DNA from: Oscillospiraceae bacterium
GTDB lineage: Bacteria > Bacillota > Clostridia > Oscillospirales > Oscillospiraceae
Length of the DNA: 49,739 nt
Assembly: GCA_015068135.1 (NCBI GenBank)
Contig: SVLB01000017.1
Coordinates: forward strand, 1 to 49,739
Direction of reading: 5' to 3'
In this document: positions 8,072 to 16,435 of the stretch, piece by piece
Position numbering within the stretch: the stretch's first letter is position 1
Layout: each line of letters begins with the position of its first letter
The notes under the pieces: model-generated
What the model saw: only the letters and a program-made list of their open reading frames with translations
What the model was told of the DNA's origin: nothing
Database searches by the model: none
Program-made: the position numbers and the translations under genes

Positions 8072-9304
8072 TTACAGGATCGCCGCGAACTCATCCCGTT
8101 CCAGACCGCTTTTTTGCTTGATGATCCGGATAGCCTGCTTGACACCGGAGATGGACATATTCATCCGGGAGGCGATCTCCGCATCGCTGAGCTTGAAGGC
8201 CGCAAGACGTGCCACCGCCCGGTTTTGGGCAGTGAGATTGGCAATGACCTGGCGGCCGGTGATCTGACCGCCCAGTTTTGCCCAGTTCTCCATATAGATC
8301 TTCGACAACCGGGCAACTTCCTGCCAGGCCGCCTCGTCCGCCAGCCGGATCCGCTGCTCCAAAAGGGCACCCAGGGTACGGCTGTATTCTGCCAAAAGGC
8401 CGTAGAACCGGTCCGGCAACGCCAGGGCAATGGCTCTGTCGATGTGCCGGATGGCCTGCTGGTCATTTTTCGAATAGTGATAGGTAACGGCACAGGTCAG
8501 GCGCAGGTAGATCTCCGGGATCACCGTCCGGTCTGCCATGGCCTGAGAGATCATGGGTTCAACGGTCGCCGGGACCAGACCCATAAGGGCAAGACCCGTA
8601 ACGCCCTGCAGCTCCACCGTCTGTGCCGCAAGGCCGTGGGCAGCGGCGTAAATATATTTGGCGTAAAACACCTTGGCGGCAGGCAGAGAATCCTTATGTA
8701 ACAACTCAAAACACCCGATCTTGAACCATTCCGGGAACTCCTTTACATCATACAGCAGGCTGTCCACGGCGCAGATGCTCAAGCTGATGATCTCCCGTTC
8801 TCTTTCGTCCTTGGCGTTGGCCTCGGCAATATGGATCTTGGCCTTTCGCCACATCTGCAGATCCCCACGCCAAATGGCACACTGGGCCAAAAGCACACCG
8901 GCAGAAAGCACCGCATAAAAGCCGGAATGCTTATCCAAAAGATACTTTGCACTGGCATATACCGGGTCAATGTCCCCTCGCAAACGGTCAATACCGGCAG
9001 CAAAGAGGGTCTGCGCCTCCGGGTTATCAGACAGGGCCGCAATGGCCTCCCGGGAGCAGCCAGGGGTATGGTACAGCTCTGTCATGTACAGAAAGGGGGT
9101 CTTTTTCGGCATGGGCATATCCAGATCCCTGTTGATCGCGGCTTTTGTTCTGCCGTCTTTGGGCTTGGGCGTTCCCTGGGGGATCATCCAGGCTCTGCCA
9201 AACCGGGTGGCACCGGGGATCTTTCCCTCGGCGCACAGGGTCTGGATCCGTCTGTGGGAGATCCCCCATTCCTTTGCCGCATCGTCTATTTTCCAATACT
9301 CCAT
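8072..9304 (-). CDS. Two-HTH transcriptional regulator (MerR/excisionase-like N-terminus, LuxR-like C-terminus)
   Basis: A 410-residue predicted DNA-binding regulator. The first 45 residues (KIDDAAKEWGISHRRIQTLC, then a GRAWMIP wing) match the helix-turn-helix of MerR/excisionase-type proteins. The last 60 residues (FKLSDAEIASRMNMSISGVK) have the four-helix LuxR-type HTH layout. The roughly 280 residues between are helical and TPR-like, without recognisable catalytic motifs, and may sense a ligand or partner. The gene has its own promoter (9375-9403) and diverges from dapA. Downstream, the same strand carries the Cys-rich gene and the giant surface protein, so those are possible targets, but this is inference from position only. 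AAGGGGCG serves as ribosome site. Confidence 0.7.
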   Translation of the reverse strand: MEYWKIDDAAKEWGISHRRIQTLCAEGKIPGATRFGRAWMIPQGTPKPKDGRTKAAINRDLDMPMPKKTPFLYMTELYHTPGCSREAIAALSDNPEAQTLFAAGIDRLRGDIDPVYASAKYLLDKHSGFYAVLSAGVLLAQCAIWRGDLQMWRKAKIHIAEANAKDEREREIISLSICAVDSLLYDVKEFPEWFKIGCFELLHKDSLPAAKVFYAKYIYAAAHGLAAQTVELQGVTGLALMGLVPATVEPMISQAMADRTVIPEIYLRLTCAVTYHYSKNDQQAIRHIDRAIALALPDRFYGLLAEYSRTLGALLEQRIRLADEAAWQEVARLSKIYMENWAKLGGQITGRQVIANLTAQNRAVARLAAFKLSDAEIASRMNMSISGVKQAIRIIKQKSGLERDEFAAIL

Positions 9305-9374
9305 TTTTCTCGCCCCTTGGTATTATTCGCTTATGCGCTGTTTATATCCTTCGTCAAACCGCCGGATATCCAGT

Positions 9375-9403
9375 ATTATACATCGCAAAAACGAACAATA
9401 CAA
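9375..9403 (-). promoter_or_regulatory. Sigma-A-type promoter for the two-HTH regulator
   Basis: On the minus strand TTGTAT (9398-9403) is separated by 17 bases from TATAAT (9375-9380). Predicted transcription starts near 9368, giving a leader of about 60 bases before the ATG at 9304. Confidence 0.65.
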
Positions 9404-9422
9404 GAGAATTTTTGATTTCCTA

Positions 9423-9451
9423 TTCCATTTTTCCCACAACTGTGATACACT
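9423..9451 (+). promoter_or_regulatory. Probable dapA promoter (extended -10)
   Basis: TTCCAT (9423-9428), 17 bases, then TGATACACT with an extended TG dinucleotide and TACACT as -10 (9446-9451). The -35 is weak, typical of extended -10 promoters. I see no lysine riboswitch or T-box: only about 45 bases separate the -10 from the start codon. Confidence 0.45.
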
Positions 9452-9496
9452 ATAGGTGTAAATCTATGTGCAACCGTCACAAAGGAGGTTATTCCT

Positions 9497-10381
9497 GTGA
9501 AAAACACTGTATTTAAGGGCATGGCAACTGCCATGGTGACTCCCATGACGCCCCACGGCGTAGATTACGACACCTTTGCCAAATTTATTGATTTTCAGCT
9601 GGAGGCTGGCATCGATGCCTTGGTTGCTGTAGGCACCACCGGCGAAAGTGCCACCCTTTCTCCCCAGGAGCGGAAAGAGGTGATCCGTTTCACGGTAGAA
9701 CGGGTCAACGGCCGTGTGCCTGTGATCGCCGGTACCGGCACCAATAACACCGAGCACGTGATCGAGTTTACCAAAAGCGCCTGCGATGACGGCGCCGATG
9801 CTCTGCTGATCGTAACACCTTATTATAACAAGGCCACTCAGGGCGGTCTCATCGCCCACTATACTGCCATTGCCGACGCGGCAGACAAGCCCATTATCAT
9901 GTACAATGTTCCCTCCCGTACCGGCTGTAATCTCCAGCCCGCTACGGTGGCTGCCCTGGCAGAGCATCCCATGATCGCAGGCCTGAAAGAAGCCAGCGGC
10001 AATATGGCACAGGTGGTGGAGATTTTTGCCCGCTGCGGCGACAAGCTGGATATTTACTCCGGTGAGGATGGGCTGGTCGTTCCCCTGATGTCCATGGGTG
10101 GCTCCGGCTGTATCAGCGTGCTGTCCAATGTGGTTCCCAAGATGGCTACGGAAATGTCCGCAAAGGCCCTGGCCGGTGACTTTGCCGGAGCCGCGGAGCT
10201 TCAGTGCCGGACACTGCCCCTGATCAACGCTTTGTTCTCTGAGGTCAACCCCATCCCCGCCAAGGCCGCTGTAGCCGCCATGGGCTTTGGAGAAGAATAT
10301 CTCCGTCTGCCCCTGACCCCTATGGAAAAAGCCACCCGGGAGAATCTGTATGCCCAGATGCGGAAGCTGGGGGTGCTGTAA
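9497..10381 (+). CDS. dapA: 4-hydroxy-tetrahydrodipicolinate synthase
   Basis: Condenses pyruvate with aspartate-4-semialdehyde in the cytoplasm, the first committed step of diaminopimelate/lysine synthesis. The 294-residue length is normal for the family. Visible hallmarks are the GTTGES motif (46-51), the catalytic Tyr in MYNVPSRTG (Y136, with substrate-binding R141) and the Schiff-base Lys in GLKEASG (K164). It starts with GTG after a strong AAAGGAGG. The stop codon is directly followed by the dapB ATG with no gap, so the two are translationally linked. The three dap genes form one operon closed by a terminator at 11891-11918. Confidence 0.97.
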   Translation: MKNTVFKGMATAMVTPMTPHGVDYDTFAKFIDFQLEAGIDALVAVGTTGESATLSPQERKEVIRFTVERVNGRVPVIAGTGTNNTEHVIEFTKSACDDGADALLIVTPYYNKATQGGLIAHYTAIADAADKPIIMYNVPSRTGCNLQPATVAALAEHPMIAGLKEASGNMAQVVEIFARCGDKLDIYSGEDGLVVPLMSMGGSGCISVLSNVVPKMATEMSAKALAGDFAGAAELQCRTLPLINALFSEVNPIPAKAAVAAMGFGEEYLRLPLTPMEKATRENLYAQMRKLGVL

Positions 10382-11104
10382 ATGAAAGCCATCGTATGCG
10401 GTGCCAACGGCGCCATGGGAAAGCTTGTCCAGGCCAGCCTGGGCAGCCATTTGGCTGGCTGTGTGAGCATCGACGGGGAAAACGGCGTTCCCAAGACCTT
10501 TGCAGAGCTTGGGGAAGGAAATGCCGATGTGGTCATTGACTTTTCCCATCACAGTGCGGTGTTCTCCGTTTTGGAGTACGCGAAAAAAACCGGCTGCGGC
10601 GCTGTGATCGCCACCACCGGTCACACCCCCGAGGAAAAGCAGGCCATCGCGGAAGCCGCCAAAACCGTCCCCATTTTCTATTCCGGCAATATGAGCCTGG
10701 GCATTGCGGTGCTGTGCCGGCTCGCCAAACAGGCCGCCCAAAGCTTTCCCGATGCGGATATCGAGATTTTGGAAGTCCACCACAACCGCAAGGTGGATGC
10801 CCCCAGCGGCACGGCCCATATGCTCTTTGAGGCGGTGAAGGAGGTCAGACCCCAGGCCATCGCCCATTGCGGCCGTCACGGAGAGGCGAAGCGCACCCCC
10901 CAGGAGATCGGCATCAGCTCCCTGCGCATGGGCAATGTGGTGGGTATCCATGAGGTGCATATCTGCACCCCCAGCCAGACCCTGACCCTGCGCCATGAAG
11001 CCCACAACCGGGCCATGTTCGCCGACGGGGCTGTAGAAGCCGCCCGGTTTTTGCTGGGCAAGGCTCCGGGCCTTTACAACATGACATCCCTTTTGGAGGC
11101 ATAA
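10382..11104 (+). CDS. dapB: 4-hydroxy-tetrahydrodipicolinate reductase
   Basis: Reduces the DapA product with NAD(P)H to tetrahydrodipicolinate. At 240 residues it is slightly short but within the family range. The N-terminal nucleotide-binding motif GANGAMG (7-13) and the signature HHNRKVDAPSGTA (133-145), with catalytic His133/His134 and Lys137, are intact. The start codon abuts the dapA stop codon; dapF begins one base after its own stop. The tetrahydrodipicolinate product would next need an aminotransferase (dapL type) or acyl-branch enzymes, none of which is in the window. Confidence 0.97.
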   Translation: MKAIVCGANGAMGKLVQASLGSHLAGCVSIDGENGVPKTFAELGEGNADVVIDFSHHSAVFSVLEYAKKTGCGAVIATTGHTPEEKQAIAEAAKTVPIFYSGNMSLGIAVLCRLAKQAAQSFPDADIEILEVHHNRKVDAPSGTAHMLFEAVKEVRPQAIAHCGRHGEAKRTPQEIGISSLRMGNVVGIHEVHICTPSQTLTLRHEAHNRAMFADGAVEAARFLLGKAPGLYNMTSLLEA

Positions 11105-11105
11105 T

Positions 11106-11879
11106 ATGCAGTGCTGGTATATGAGCGGTGCAGGCAATGACTTTATGGTCATTGATGGCCGCGGGCTGACCCTTGACTATGCAGCCTTGGCTAAGCGGCT
11201 GTGCGCTATCACCGGTGCCGACGGCTTTATGGCTGTGGATCATTCCGATGTTGCGGATTTTCGCCTGCATTTTTACAATTCCGACGGCTCCCGGGGTGAG
11301 ATGTGCGGCAACGGTGCCCGTTGCATTTGCAAATTCGCCTATGATCACGGCATTGCCGGGCAGACCATGACGGTACAGACCGATGCCGGCCTGGTTCCCG
11401 GCTGGCGGTTAGGGCCGGACCTTTATAAGGTCAAGCTGAATAACCCCGGCAGTCTGGACTTAAGCCGCAGACCCGATTGCGCCTATGCGGAATTGGGCGA
11501 TCCCGGTGTGCCCCACGGCGTCCGTCAGATCCCCGGGCTTACCTGGGATATGGCAGATCGTCTGCGGGAGGAAGCGGTTTCTCTGCGCTTTGCCCCGGAG
11601 TTTCCCAAGGGCGCCAATATCAATTTCTATGACTGGGTGGATGAAACCACCGTAAGGATCTTAACCTTTGAGCGGGGTGTGGAGGATTACACCCTGGCCT
11701 GCGGCACCGGCTGCGGCTCCACCGCCGCCGTCCTTTGGGCCGCAGGAAAGCTTCCCGGCGGCAAGCTCACCGCCCTGAACCGGGGCGGCACCCTGGAGGT
11801 GACCGTGGAGGGCGACGACACCATCACCGCCATCTACCTCCAAGGCCCCGCCGAGACCCTCAAAACCATGGATGTCTGA
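11106..11879 (+). CDS. dapF: Diaminopimelate epimerase
   Basis: Converts LL- to meso-diaminopimelate, the precursor of lysine and of the peptidoglycan cross-link. The 257 residues form two homologous halves. The two catalytic cysteines are visible, Cys67 in MCGNGARC and Cys199 in ACGTGCGST, along with the N-terminal GAGNDF substrate motif (8-13). It is the last gene of the dapA-dapB-dapF operon. The protein is about 20 residues shorter than many homologues, with the difference in the middle, but no key motif is lost. Confidence 0.96.
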   Translation: MQCWYMSGAGNDFMVIDGRGLTLDYAALAKRLCAITGADGFMAVDHSDVADFRLHFYNSDGSRGEMCGNGARCICKFAYDHGIAGQTMTVQTDAGLVPGWRLGPDLYKVKLNNPGSLDLSRRPDCAYAELGDPGVPHGVRQIPGLTWDMADRLREEAVSLRFAPEFPKGANINFYDWVDETTVRILTFERGVEDYTLACGTGCGSTAAVLWAAGKLPGGKLTALNRGGTLEVTVEGDDTITAIYLQGPAETLKTMDV

Positions 11880-11890
11880 CCACATCTTCA

Positions 11891-11918
11891 AAAGGCTTCT
11901 CCCTCGGGAGAAGCCTTT
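11891..11918 (+). terminator. Terminator of the dap operon
   Basis: A 13-bp perfect stem (AAAGGCTTCTCCC at 11891-11903, complement 11906-11918) with a very short loop, 12 bases after the dapF stop and followed by T-rich sequence. The GGCTTCTCCC arm resembles hairpin B of the cassettes at 291-343 and 21677-21730. Confidence 0.7.
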
Positions 11919-11960
11919 GTCGGTATTTTTTCGTGCATAGTGTAGTGTTTTCCCTAAATA

Positions 11961-11992
11961 ACATGCCGGTATCCGCGCGGATACCGGCATGT
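11961..11992. terminator. 32-bp palindromic bidirectional terminator
   Basis: A perfect 16+16 palindrome (arm ACATGCCGGTATCCGC) between the convergent dapF and Fe-S/thioredoxin genes, with a T tract on the plus-strand side. It resembles the hairpins at 26253-26284 and 40793-40829, which share a CCGG base and a CGC/GCG tip. Confidence 0.7.
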
Positions 11993-12006
11993 TTTATACA
12001 TATACA

Positions 12007-13470
12007 TTAAGATTCCAGCGCCTGCTGCACTGCCGCCTGGAGATCCTCGTGGGTCACAGAGGACCAGAACACCTTGGTGATCACGCCTTCGGCGTTCAGC
12101 ACCAATGTATAGGGGTAGGAGCCCCGTCCGCCCAGCATGGTGTAGTACTCTCCCGTAAAGCCGGAGCCCGTATCCTGGGAGAAGACCAGCTTGGAATCGG
12201 GATAATGCTCCGCGATATAATCGGGGCCGGTTTCACTGGACATAGCCGAGTGGATGGCGATCACCACCACCTGATCGGCGTACTCCTCCGCAATGGCTTC
12301 AAAATGGGGAAGCTCCTGGACACAGGGGGTACACCAGGTTCCCCAGAAGTTGATCGCTGTGACCTTTCCGGTGGTGGAAGGATCCAGGGTCTGCTCTGTG
12401 ACACCGTCCTTGGTGACCACCGGCAGAGTGTAGCCGTAGCAGTACTTACCTTCTGTATTGCCGTACTCCTCAGGGGCAATGACCTTCACCGTCTCAGGGG
12501 CTGTGACCCAGTAGTAGGCGATGGCACCGCCCAAAAGGGCCAGCATCAGAACGCCCACGATGATCCGGGTGGTAAGTCTTGCCATTTTCCGCTTTTCCGG
12601 CTCTGCCTCGTTGGCACGAAGCAGGATCTTGGGTCCCTTCCAGGTGATGGCCTTGGTGGGGCATACATCTACGCAGTCACCGCAGCCGATGCACTCCCGG
12701 TCGCCCACCTTTTTGATATCCACCTTGCAGTGGGCAACGCAAAGTCCGCAATCGGTACACTTGCTTTCATCCACCTTAACGCCCAAAAAGGAAAGCTTGT
12801 TAAACAGTCCGTAGAACGCACCCAGGGGGCAAATAAAACGGCAGAACAGTCGGTAGATAAACACGCAACCCACCAAAATGCTCACCATGAGCAAGAATTT
12901 CCAGGTGAACAGCGGACCCAGCATGGAAAAATAGCTTTCGTTTACCGCATTGCTGAGCAGTCCGATGCCGCCCTCGAAGGTACCGGCGGGACAGATGTAC
13001 TTACAAAACGCCGGCAGGGGGGTATCCCGGAAGGCATACATCACCGGCACGATCACCACGAAAAATACTAAGATCACATACTTGACCCAGGACAGAAGCC
13101 GGGTGACCACACCCTTTTTGACCTTGGGGGTCTTGACCAGATAGGTCAGATCCTGCACCAGCCCAAAGGGACACAGCCAGCCGCAGATCATACGGCCCAG
13201 CATCAGGGCATACAGCAGCAAAATGCCGCCCACATAGAAAAGGGTACTGCGGTCTGCGCTATAAGAGCCCTGCAGAGAACCCAGGGGGCAGGCACCCACG
13301 GCACCGGGGCAGGAATAGCAGTTGATACCGGGAACGCAAACCTTTTTGGAGGCGCCCTGGTAGATATTGCCGGATACAAAGCCCTTGAGGTTGGCGTTAA
13401 AAAGCAGGGCAAAGTACAGCTGCATCAGTCTGCGCCTTGAGGGGATCCAGTTTTTCAGTTTCTTTTTCAT
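12007..13470 (-). CDS. Membrane 4Fe-4S (NapH-like) protein fused to a TlpA/ResA-type thioredoxin domain
   Basis: A 487-residue predicted membrane electron-transfer/thiol-redox protein. The N-terminus has a Cys cluster (C45, C51, C54, C61), then several membrane helices with the CGWLCPFG (96-103) and CRFICPLG (210-217) motifs typical of NapH/RdxA-like proteins. A bacterial two-cluster ferredoxin domain follows (CTDCGLCVAHC 238-248; CIGCGDCVDVC 260-270). After a further membrane helix (about 302-322) the C-terminal 160 residues form a thioredoxin domain with active site WCTPC (379-383), expected outside the membrane. The likely role is passing electrons from the cytoplasm to extracytoplasmic thiols. 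In many bacteria these modules are separate proteins; the fusion suggests direct transfer. It follows the CXXC-tailed membrane gene by four bases. Confidence 0.88.
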   Translation of the reverse strand: MKKKLKNWIPSRRRLMQLYFALLFNANLKGFVSGNIYQGASKKVCVPGINCYSCPGAVGACPLGSLQGSYSADRSTLFYVGGILLLYALMLGRMICGWLCPFGLVQDLTYLVKTPKVKKGVVTRLLSWVKYVILVFFVVIVPVMYAFRDTPLPAFCKYICPAGTFEGGIGLLSNAVNESYFSMLGPLFTWKFLLMVSILVGCVFIYRLFCRFICPLGAFYGLFNKLSFLGVKVDESKCTDCGLCVAHCKVDIKKVGDRECIGCGDCVDVCPTKAITWKGPKILLRANEAEPEKRKMARLTTRIIVGVLMLALLGGAIAYYWVTAPETVKVIAPEEYGNTEGKYCYGYTLPVVTKDGVTEQTLDPSTTGKVTAINFWGTWCTPCVQELPHFEAIAEEYADQVVVIAIHSAMSSETGPDYIAEHYPDSKLVFSQDTGSGFTGEYYTMLGGRGSYPYTLVLNAEGVITKVFWSSVTHEDLQAAVQQALES

Positions 13471-13474
13471 ACCC

Positions 13475-14239
13475 TCACCCCAATCCTACACATTCGGTAC
13501 AAATATTGATGGCCTTGGTAAGCACATCGGCCCAACCGTCGAAGAGGAAGCCGCCCACGATACAGCCCACCGCCACGCACAAGATCACAGTCCGCGCGAT
13601 CCAGGTTTTGTCCTTCTTTACAGCCGCCTGGGGCTCAGTCTGCCGGGGTGCGGCCACCAGCTTCATAAGGGCGATTTCCCGGCGAATGCTCCTGCGGGAC
13701 TGGACGGTTGCAAAAATCCCCATGATAAACGGAACGGTCAGGCAGACCAGAAGCATCACAGTGCCCCGGATCACAGCCCCGTTGATATCGTCCAGCTGAT
13801 ACCGGTCAAACCGCAGGGCATAGCACAAAAAGGCCACACTTCCGGCAGCAAACATGGCAATGCTTCCCCAACGCAGCTGCTTACGGGTCTTTTGCTCCGT
13901 GTGGATAGCGTTGCGGATGCGATCATCCCCACAACGGGTGAAGTCCTGCTTTTCGTGAAGCTTTTTCAGGATCAGCGGCTCGTTTTTCCCCAGCTTGATC
14001 CGCAGCTTTTCGTGGGGCAGGAGCATGTGCAGAAGAAATCCGCCAAAGATCAGCGCAACTGCCAGATACACCGGGATGGCAATGCCGCGGAAGGCGGTTG
14101 CCACCTTTTCCGGGGTGTAGACCTGCTCACCGCCGGAGTAATAAATATTCACACAGGCCACCATCAGGCATACCGCCGCCGCCACCAGGGACACGGACAG
14201 CAAAATGCCGTACAGCAGCCGGATCCGTTTTTCGTTCAT
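13475..14239 (-). CDS. Membrane protein with CD1871A-like CXXC tail
   Basis: A 254-residue protein. The start at 14239 is chosen because GGGAGGTG lies six bases upstream. Five or so hydrophobic segments are visible. The N-terminal part is unrecognised. The last 45 residues form one membrane helix ending in CTECVGLG, which I recognise as the terminal motif of the small CD1871A-type CXXC proteins of Clostridia. These usually stand alone next to an Fe-S/thioredoxin membrane protein. Here the small protein appears fused to a larger membrane domain, directly upstream of such a partner (gap of four bases). The function is inferred to be thiol/electron transfer with that partner. Confidence 0.7.
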   Translation of the reverse strand: MNEKRIRLLYGILLSVSLVAAAVCLMVACVNIYYSGGEQVYTPEKVATAFRGIAIPVYLAVALIFGGFLLHMLLPHEKLRIKLGKNEPLILKKLHEKQDFTRCGDDRIRNAIHTEQKTRKQLRWGSIAMFAAGSVAFLCYALRFDRYQLDDINGAVIRGTVMLLVCLTVPFIMGIFATVQSRRSIRREIALMKLVAAPRQTEPQAAVKKDKTWIARTVILCVAVGCIVGGFLFDGWADVLTKAINICTECVGLG

Positions 14240-14277
14240 GTGTGCACCTCCCAAAAGCCCATAAACCTTCTTATAGC

Positions 14278-14306
14278 ATTATAGCATAAAGGGCGAAAAA
14301 TGTAAA
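14278..14306 (-). promoter_or_regulatory. Promoter of the Fe-S/CXXC membrane redox operon
   Basis: Minus strand: TTTACA (14301-14306), 17-base spacer, TATAAT (14278-14283). The transcript would start near 14271, about 30 bases before the ATG at 14239. Confidence 0.65.
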
Positions 14307-14330
14307 TTCCAATTTATCGTACAAGCCAAA

Positions 14331-14350
14331 GCCTCCCCTACAGGGGAGGC
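14331..14350. repeat. Short GC hairpin repeat
   Basis: GCCTCCCC (14331-14338), loop TACA, GGGGAGGC, followed by AAGGCGGAAAAAT. A close relative (GCCTTCCCC arms followed by TTGGCCGGAAAAAT) lies at 18903-18922. It has no T tract of its own on the plus strand. Both copies precede a plus-strand promoter, so they may be remnants of the same intergenic element. Confidence 0.5.
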
Positions 14351-14373
14351 AAGGCGGAAAAATAGAAATTATC

Positions 14374-14402
14374 TTGCATTACCGGGAGGATAGGAATATA
14401 AT
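14374..14402 (+). promoter_or_regulatory. Promoter of the ABC importer operon
   Basis: TTGCAT (14374-14379), 17 bases, TATAAT (14397-14402). It lies about 30 bases upstream of the ATPase start at 14434, which itself has an AAGGAAGGG ribosome site. Confidence 0.65.
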
Positions 14403-14433
14403 AACCTCAATAAACGTAAGGAAGGGATGCATT

Positions 14434-15522
14434 ATGAAAGTAACGCTTGAAAACCTGACCAAAGTATTCCCCGGACGGGGCAAGGGGGCCAAAGAGGTCA
14501 TTGCCGTCAATGACTTTTCCTTCGAGATCCCCGACGGCAAGCTGATTGGCCTTTTAGGACCCTCCGGCTGCGGAAAAAGTACTATGCTGAACCTGCTCAG
14601 CGGTCTTCTGACCCCCACCAAGGGCAAGATCTTCTTTGGAGAGGACGACGTGACCGCACTGCCCCCGGAGCATCGGGGCGTGGGACTGGTCTTCCAGAAC
14701 TATGCCCTCTACCCCCATCTGACAGTGCGGCAGAATATCCTCTTCCCTCTGCAAAACCGCAAGGGAAAGGACAAGCTCACCAAGCCCCAAATGGAGGAGA
14801 TGGCTTTGGAAGCGGCAAAGCTGGTGCAGATCGAAAGCCTGATGCACCGCAAGCCCAGCGAGCTTTCCGGCGGTCAGCAGCAGCGTGTGGCCATCGCCCG
14901 GGCCCTGGTAAAGATGCCCCGGATCCTGCTTCTGGACGAGCCCCTTTCCAACCTGGATGCCAGACTGCGTCTGCAGACCCGGGAGGAGCTGCGCCGGATC
15001 CAGCGGGCCACCGGGATCACCACCGTATTCGTCACCCACGATCAGGAGGAGGCCATGAGCATCTGCGACGAGATCGTAGTGATGAAAGAGGGTCTTTTGC
15101 AGCAGATGGGAGAGCCTCAGCAGGTCTATGACGATCCTGCCAATCATTTTGTGGCTTCCTTCCTGGGGACCCCACCCATCAATCAGTTCGCAGGCACCGT
15201 CAAGGGGGGCAAGCTTTACATCGGCGACCAGGCAGTGCTGCCCGTCCCCGGTGTTTCCGACCAGGCCGTCACCGTGGGCATTCGCCCGGAAGGCTTTGTT
15301 TTGCAGGAAAACGGCGCCTTTACCTGCCAATTGAAGGCTGTGGAGGTCATGGGCCGGGATATTACCGTTCTTAGCACCCACGAGGCCTGCACCGCCCCGG
15401 CGATCCGTTCCATCATCACCGCCGAAAGCCGGGTAGACACCGCAAAGCCCACCGTTTCCTTCGACCTGAAGCCCCACAAGGTCCTGCTGTTTGACGAAAA
15501 CGGCGAACGGATCCGCTTTTAA
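14434..15522 (+). CDS. ABC transporter ATP-binding protein (UgpC/MalK type)
   Basis: The 362-residue ATPase energises the importer encoded by the next three genes. Walker A is GPSGCGKST (42-50), the signature is LSGGQQQRVAIARAL, and Walker B is ILLLDEPLSNLD, followed by the H-loop in FVTHDQEEAM. The C-terminal 120 residues form the TOBE-type regulatory domain of MalK/UgpC proteins. The start at 14434 fits the ribosome site. The in-frame extension upstream overlaps the promoter and was rejected. Having its own dedicated ATPase first in the operon is common for Ugp-like glycerol-phosphate and some sugar importers, but the substrate cannot be read from this gene. Confidence 0.93.
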   Translation: MKVTLENLTKVFPGRGKGAKEVIAVNDFSFEIPDGKLIGLLGPSGCGKSTMLNLLSGLLTPTKGKIFFGEDDVTALPPEHRGVGLVFQNYALYPHLTVRQNILFPLQNRKGKDKLTKPQMEEMALEAAKLVQIESLMHRKPSELSGGQQQRVAIARALVKMPRILLLDEPLSNLDARLRLQTREELRRIQRATGITTVFVTHDQEEAMSICDEIVVMKEGLLQQMGEPQQVYDDPANHFVASFLGTPPINQFAGTVKGGKLYIGDQAVLPVPGVSDQAVTVGIRPEGFVLQENGAFTCQLKAVEVMGRDITVLSTHEACTAPAIRSIITAESRVDTAKPTVSFDLKPHKVLLFDENGERIRF

Positions 15523-15534
15523 GAGGGTCTTGCC

Positions 15535-16425
15535 ATGGAAAAACGCAATCTCAAGGGCTGGCTGTATCTTCTGCCCGCCATCCTCTTTTTAGGGGTGTTT
15601 ATGGTGTACCCCCTCATCGACGTATTTATCTACTCCTTTGAGGAGGGCTACAACTCTGCCGCTCAAACCTCCTTCGGCACCGGTCTTTACAATTACGGAA
15701 AGGTCTTGCGGGATCCCTACTTCCTGCAGGCTTTGAAAAACACCCTGATTTTGGTGCTGATCACTGTGCCCGTCTCCACGGGACTGGCCCTTCTGATCAG
15801 CGTAGGCCTCAGCTCCATCCAAAAGGTGCGCAATCTCTATCAGACCGTTTATTTTCTTCCCTATGTGACCAATACATTGGCAGTTGGCATGGTCTTTATG
15901 ATCCTGTTCAAAAAAACCGAGTATTCCGACGGCCTGGTAAATATGATTTTGAGTTGGTTCGGTGTCGGTGCCATCGATTTTATTGACGGACACTACTGGG
16001 CAAAGATGCTGACCCTGTGCATTTATACGGTGTGGGTGGTCATGCCCTTTAAGGTGCTGGTACTCACCTCGGCCTTGGCCTCTGTCAAGCAGGACTATTA
16101 CAATGCCGCCCGGGTGGACGGTACCTCCCGGCTGCGCATCTTCACCCGGATCACCCTGCCTATGATCTCCCCCACCGTGTTTTATTTGGTGATCACCGGC
16201 TTCATCGGTGCCTTCAAGGCCTATTCCGACGCGGTGGCCCTCTTTGGCACGGAGCTGAACGTGGCAGGAATGAACACCATTGTGGGCTACATTTACGACC
16301 AGCTGTATTCCGGCGGCGGATACCCCTCCTATGCCTCCGCAGCCGCCATCATTTTGTTTGCCATCGTGCTGACCATCACCTGCATCAATCTGCTGGTGAG
16401 CCGCAAGCACGTACACTACTCCTGA
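15535..16425 (+). CDS. ABC importer permease 1 (MalF/UgpA type)
   Basis: A 296-residue inner-membrane permease with six predicted helices. It carries the cytoplasmic coupling motif (EAA loop) as AARVDGTSRLRIFTRITLP near residue 190, which contacts the ATPase. It belongs to the binding-protein-dependent transport family used for sugars, oligosaccharides and glycerol phosphates. It starts 12 bases after the ATPase gene and is followed within ten bases by permease 2. Heterodimer formation with the next protein is the family rule. Confidence 0.92.
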   Translation: MEKRNLKGWLYLLPAILFLGVFMVYPLIDVFIYSFEEGYNSAAQTSFGTGLYNYGKVLRDPYFLQALKNTLILVLITVPVSTGLALLISVGLSSIQKVRNLYQTVYFLPYVTNTLAVGMVFMILFKKTEYSDGLVNMILSWFGVGAIDFIDGHYWAKMLTLCIYTVWVVMPFKVLVLTSALASVKQDYYNAARVDGTSRLRIFTRITLPMISPTVFYLVITGFIGAFKAYSDAVALFGTELNVAGMNTIVGYIYDQLYSGGGYPSYASAAAIILFAIVLTITCINLLVSRKHVHYS

Positions 16426-16435
16426 GGTGACTGCC

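Noticed and set aside
9452..9496. Possible lysine riboswitch or T-box ahead of dapA
   Set aside because: The leader after the likely -10 is only about 45 bases, too short for either element.
9464..11152. A 562-codon minus-strand frame opposite dapA and dapB
   Set aside because: The dap genes have all catalytic residues, ribosome sites and operon spacing; the antisense frame has none.
12950..14284. Plus-strand frames opposite the Fe-S membrane genes
   Set aside because: Antisense to clear CxxC and ferredoxin motifs; no start signals.
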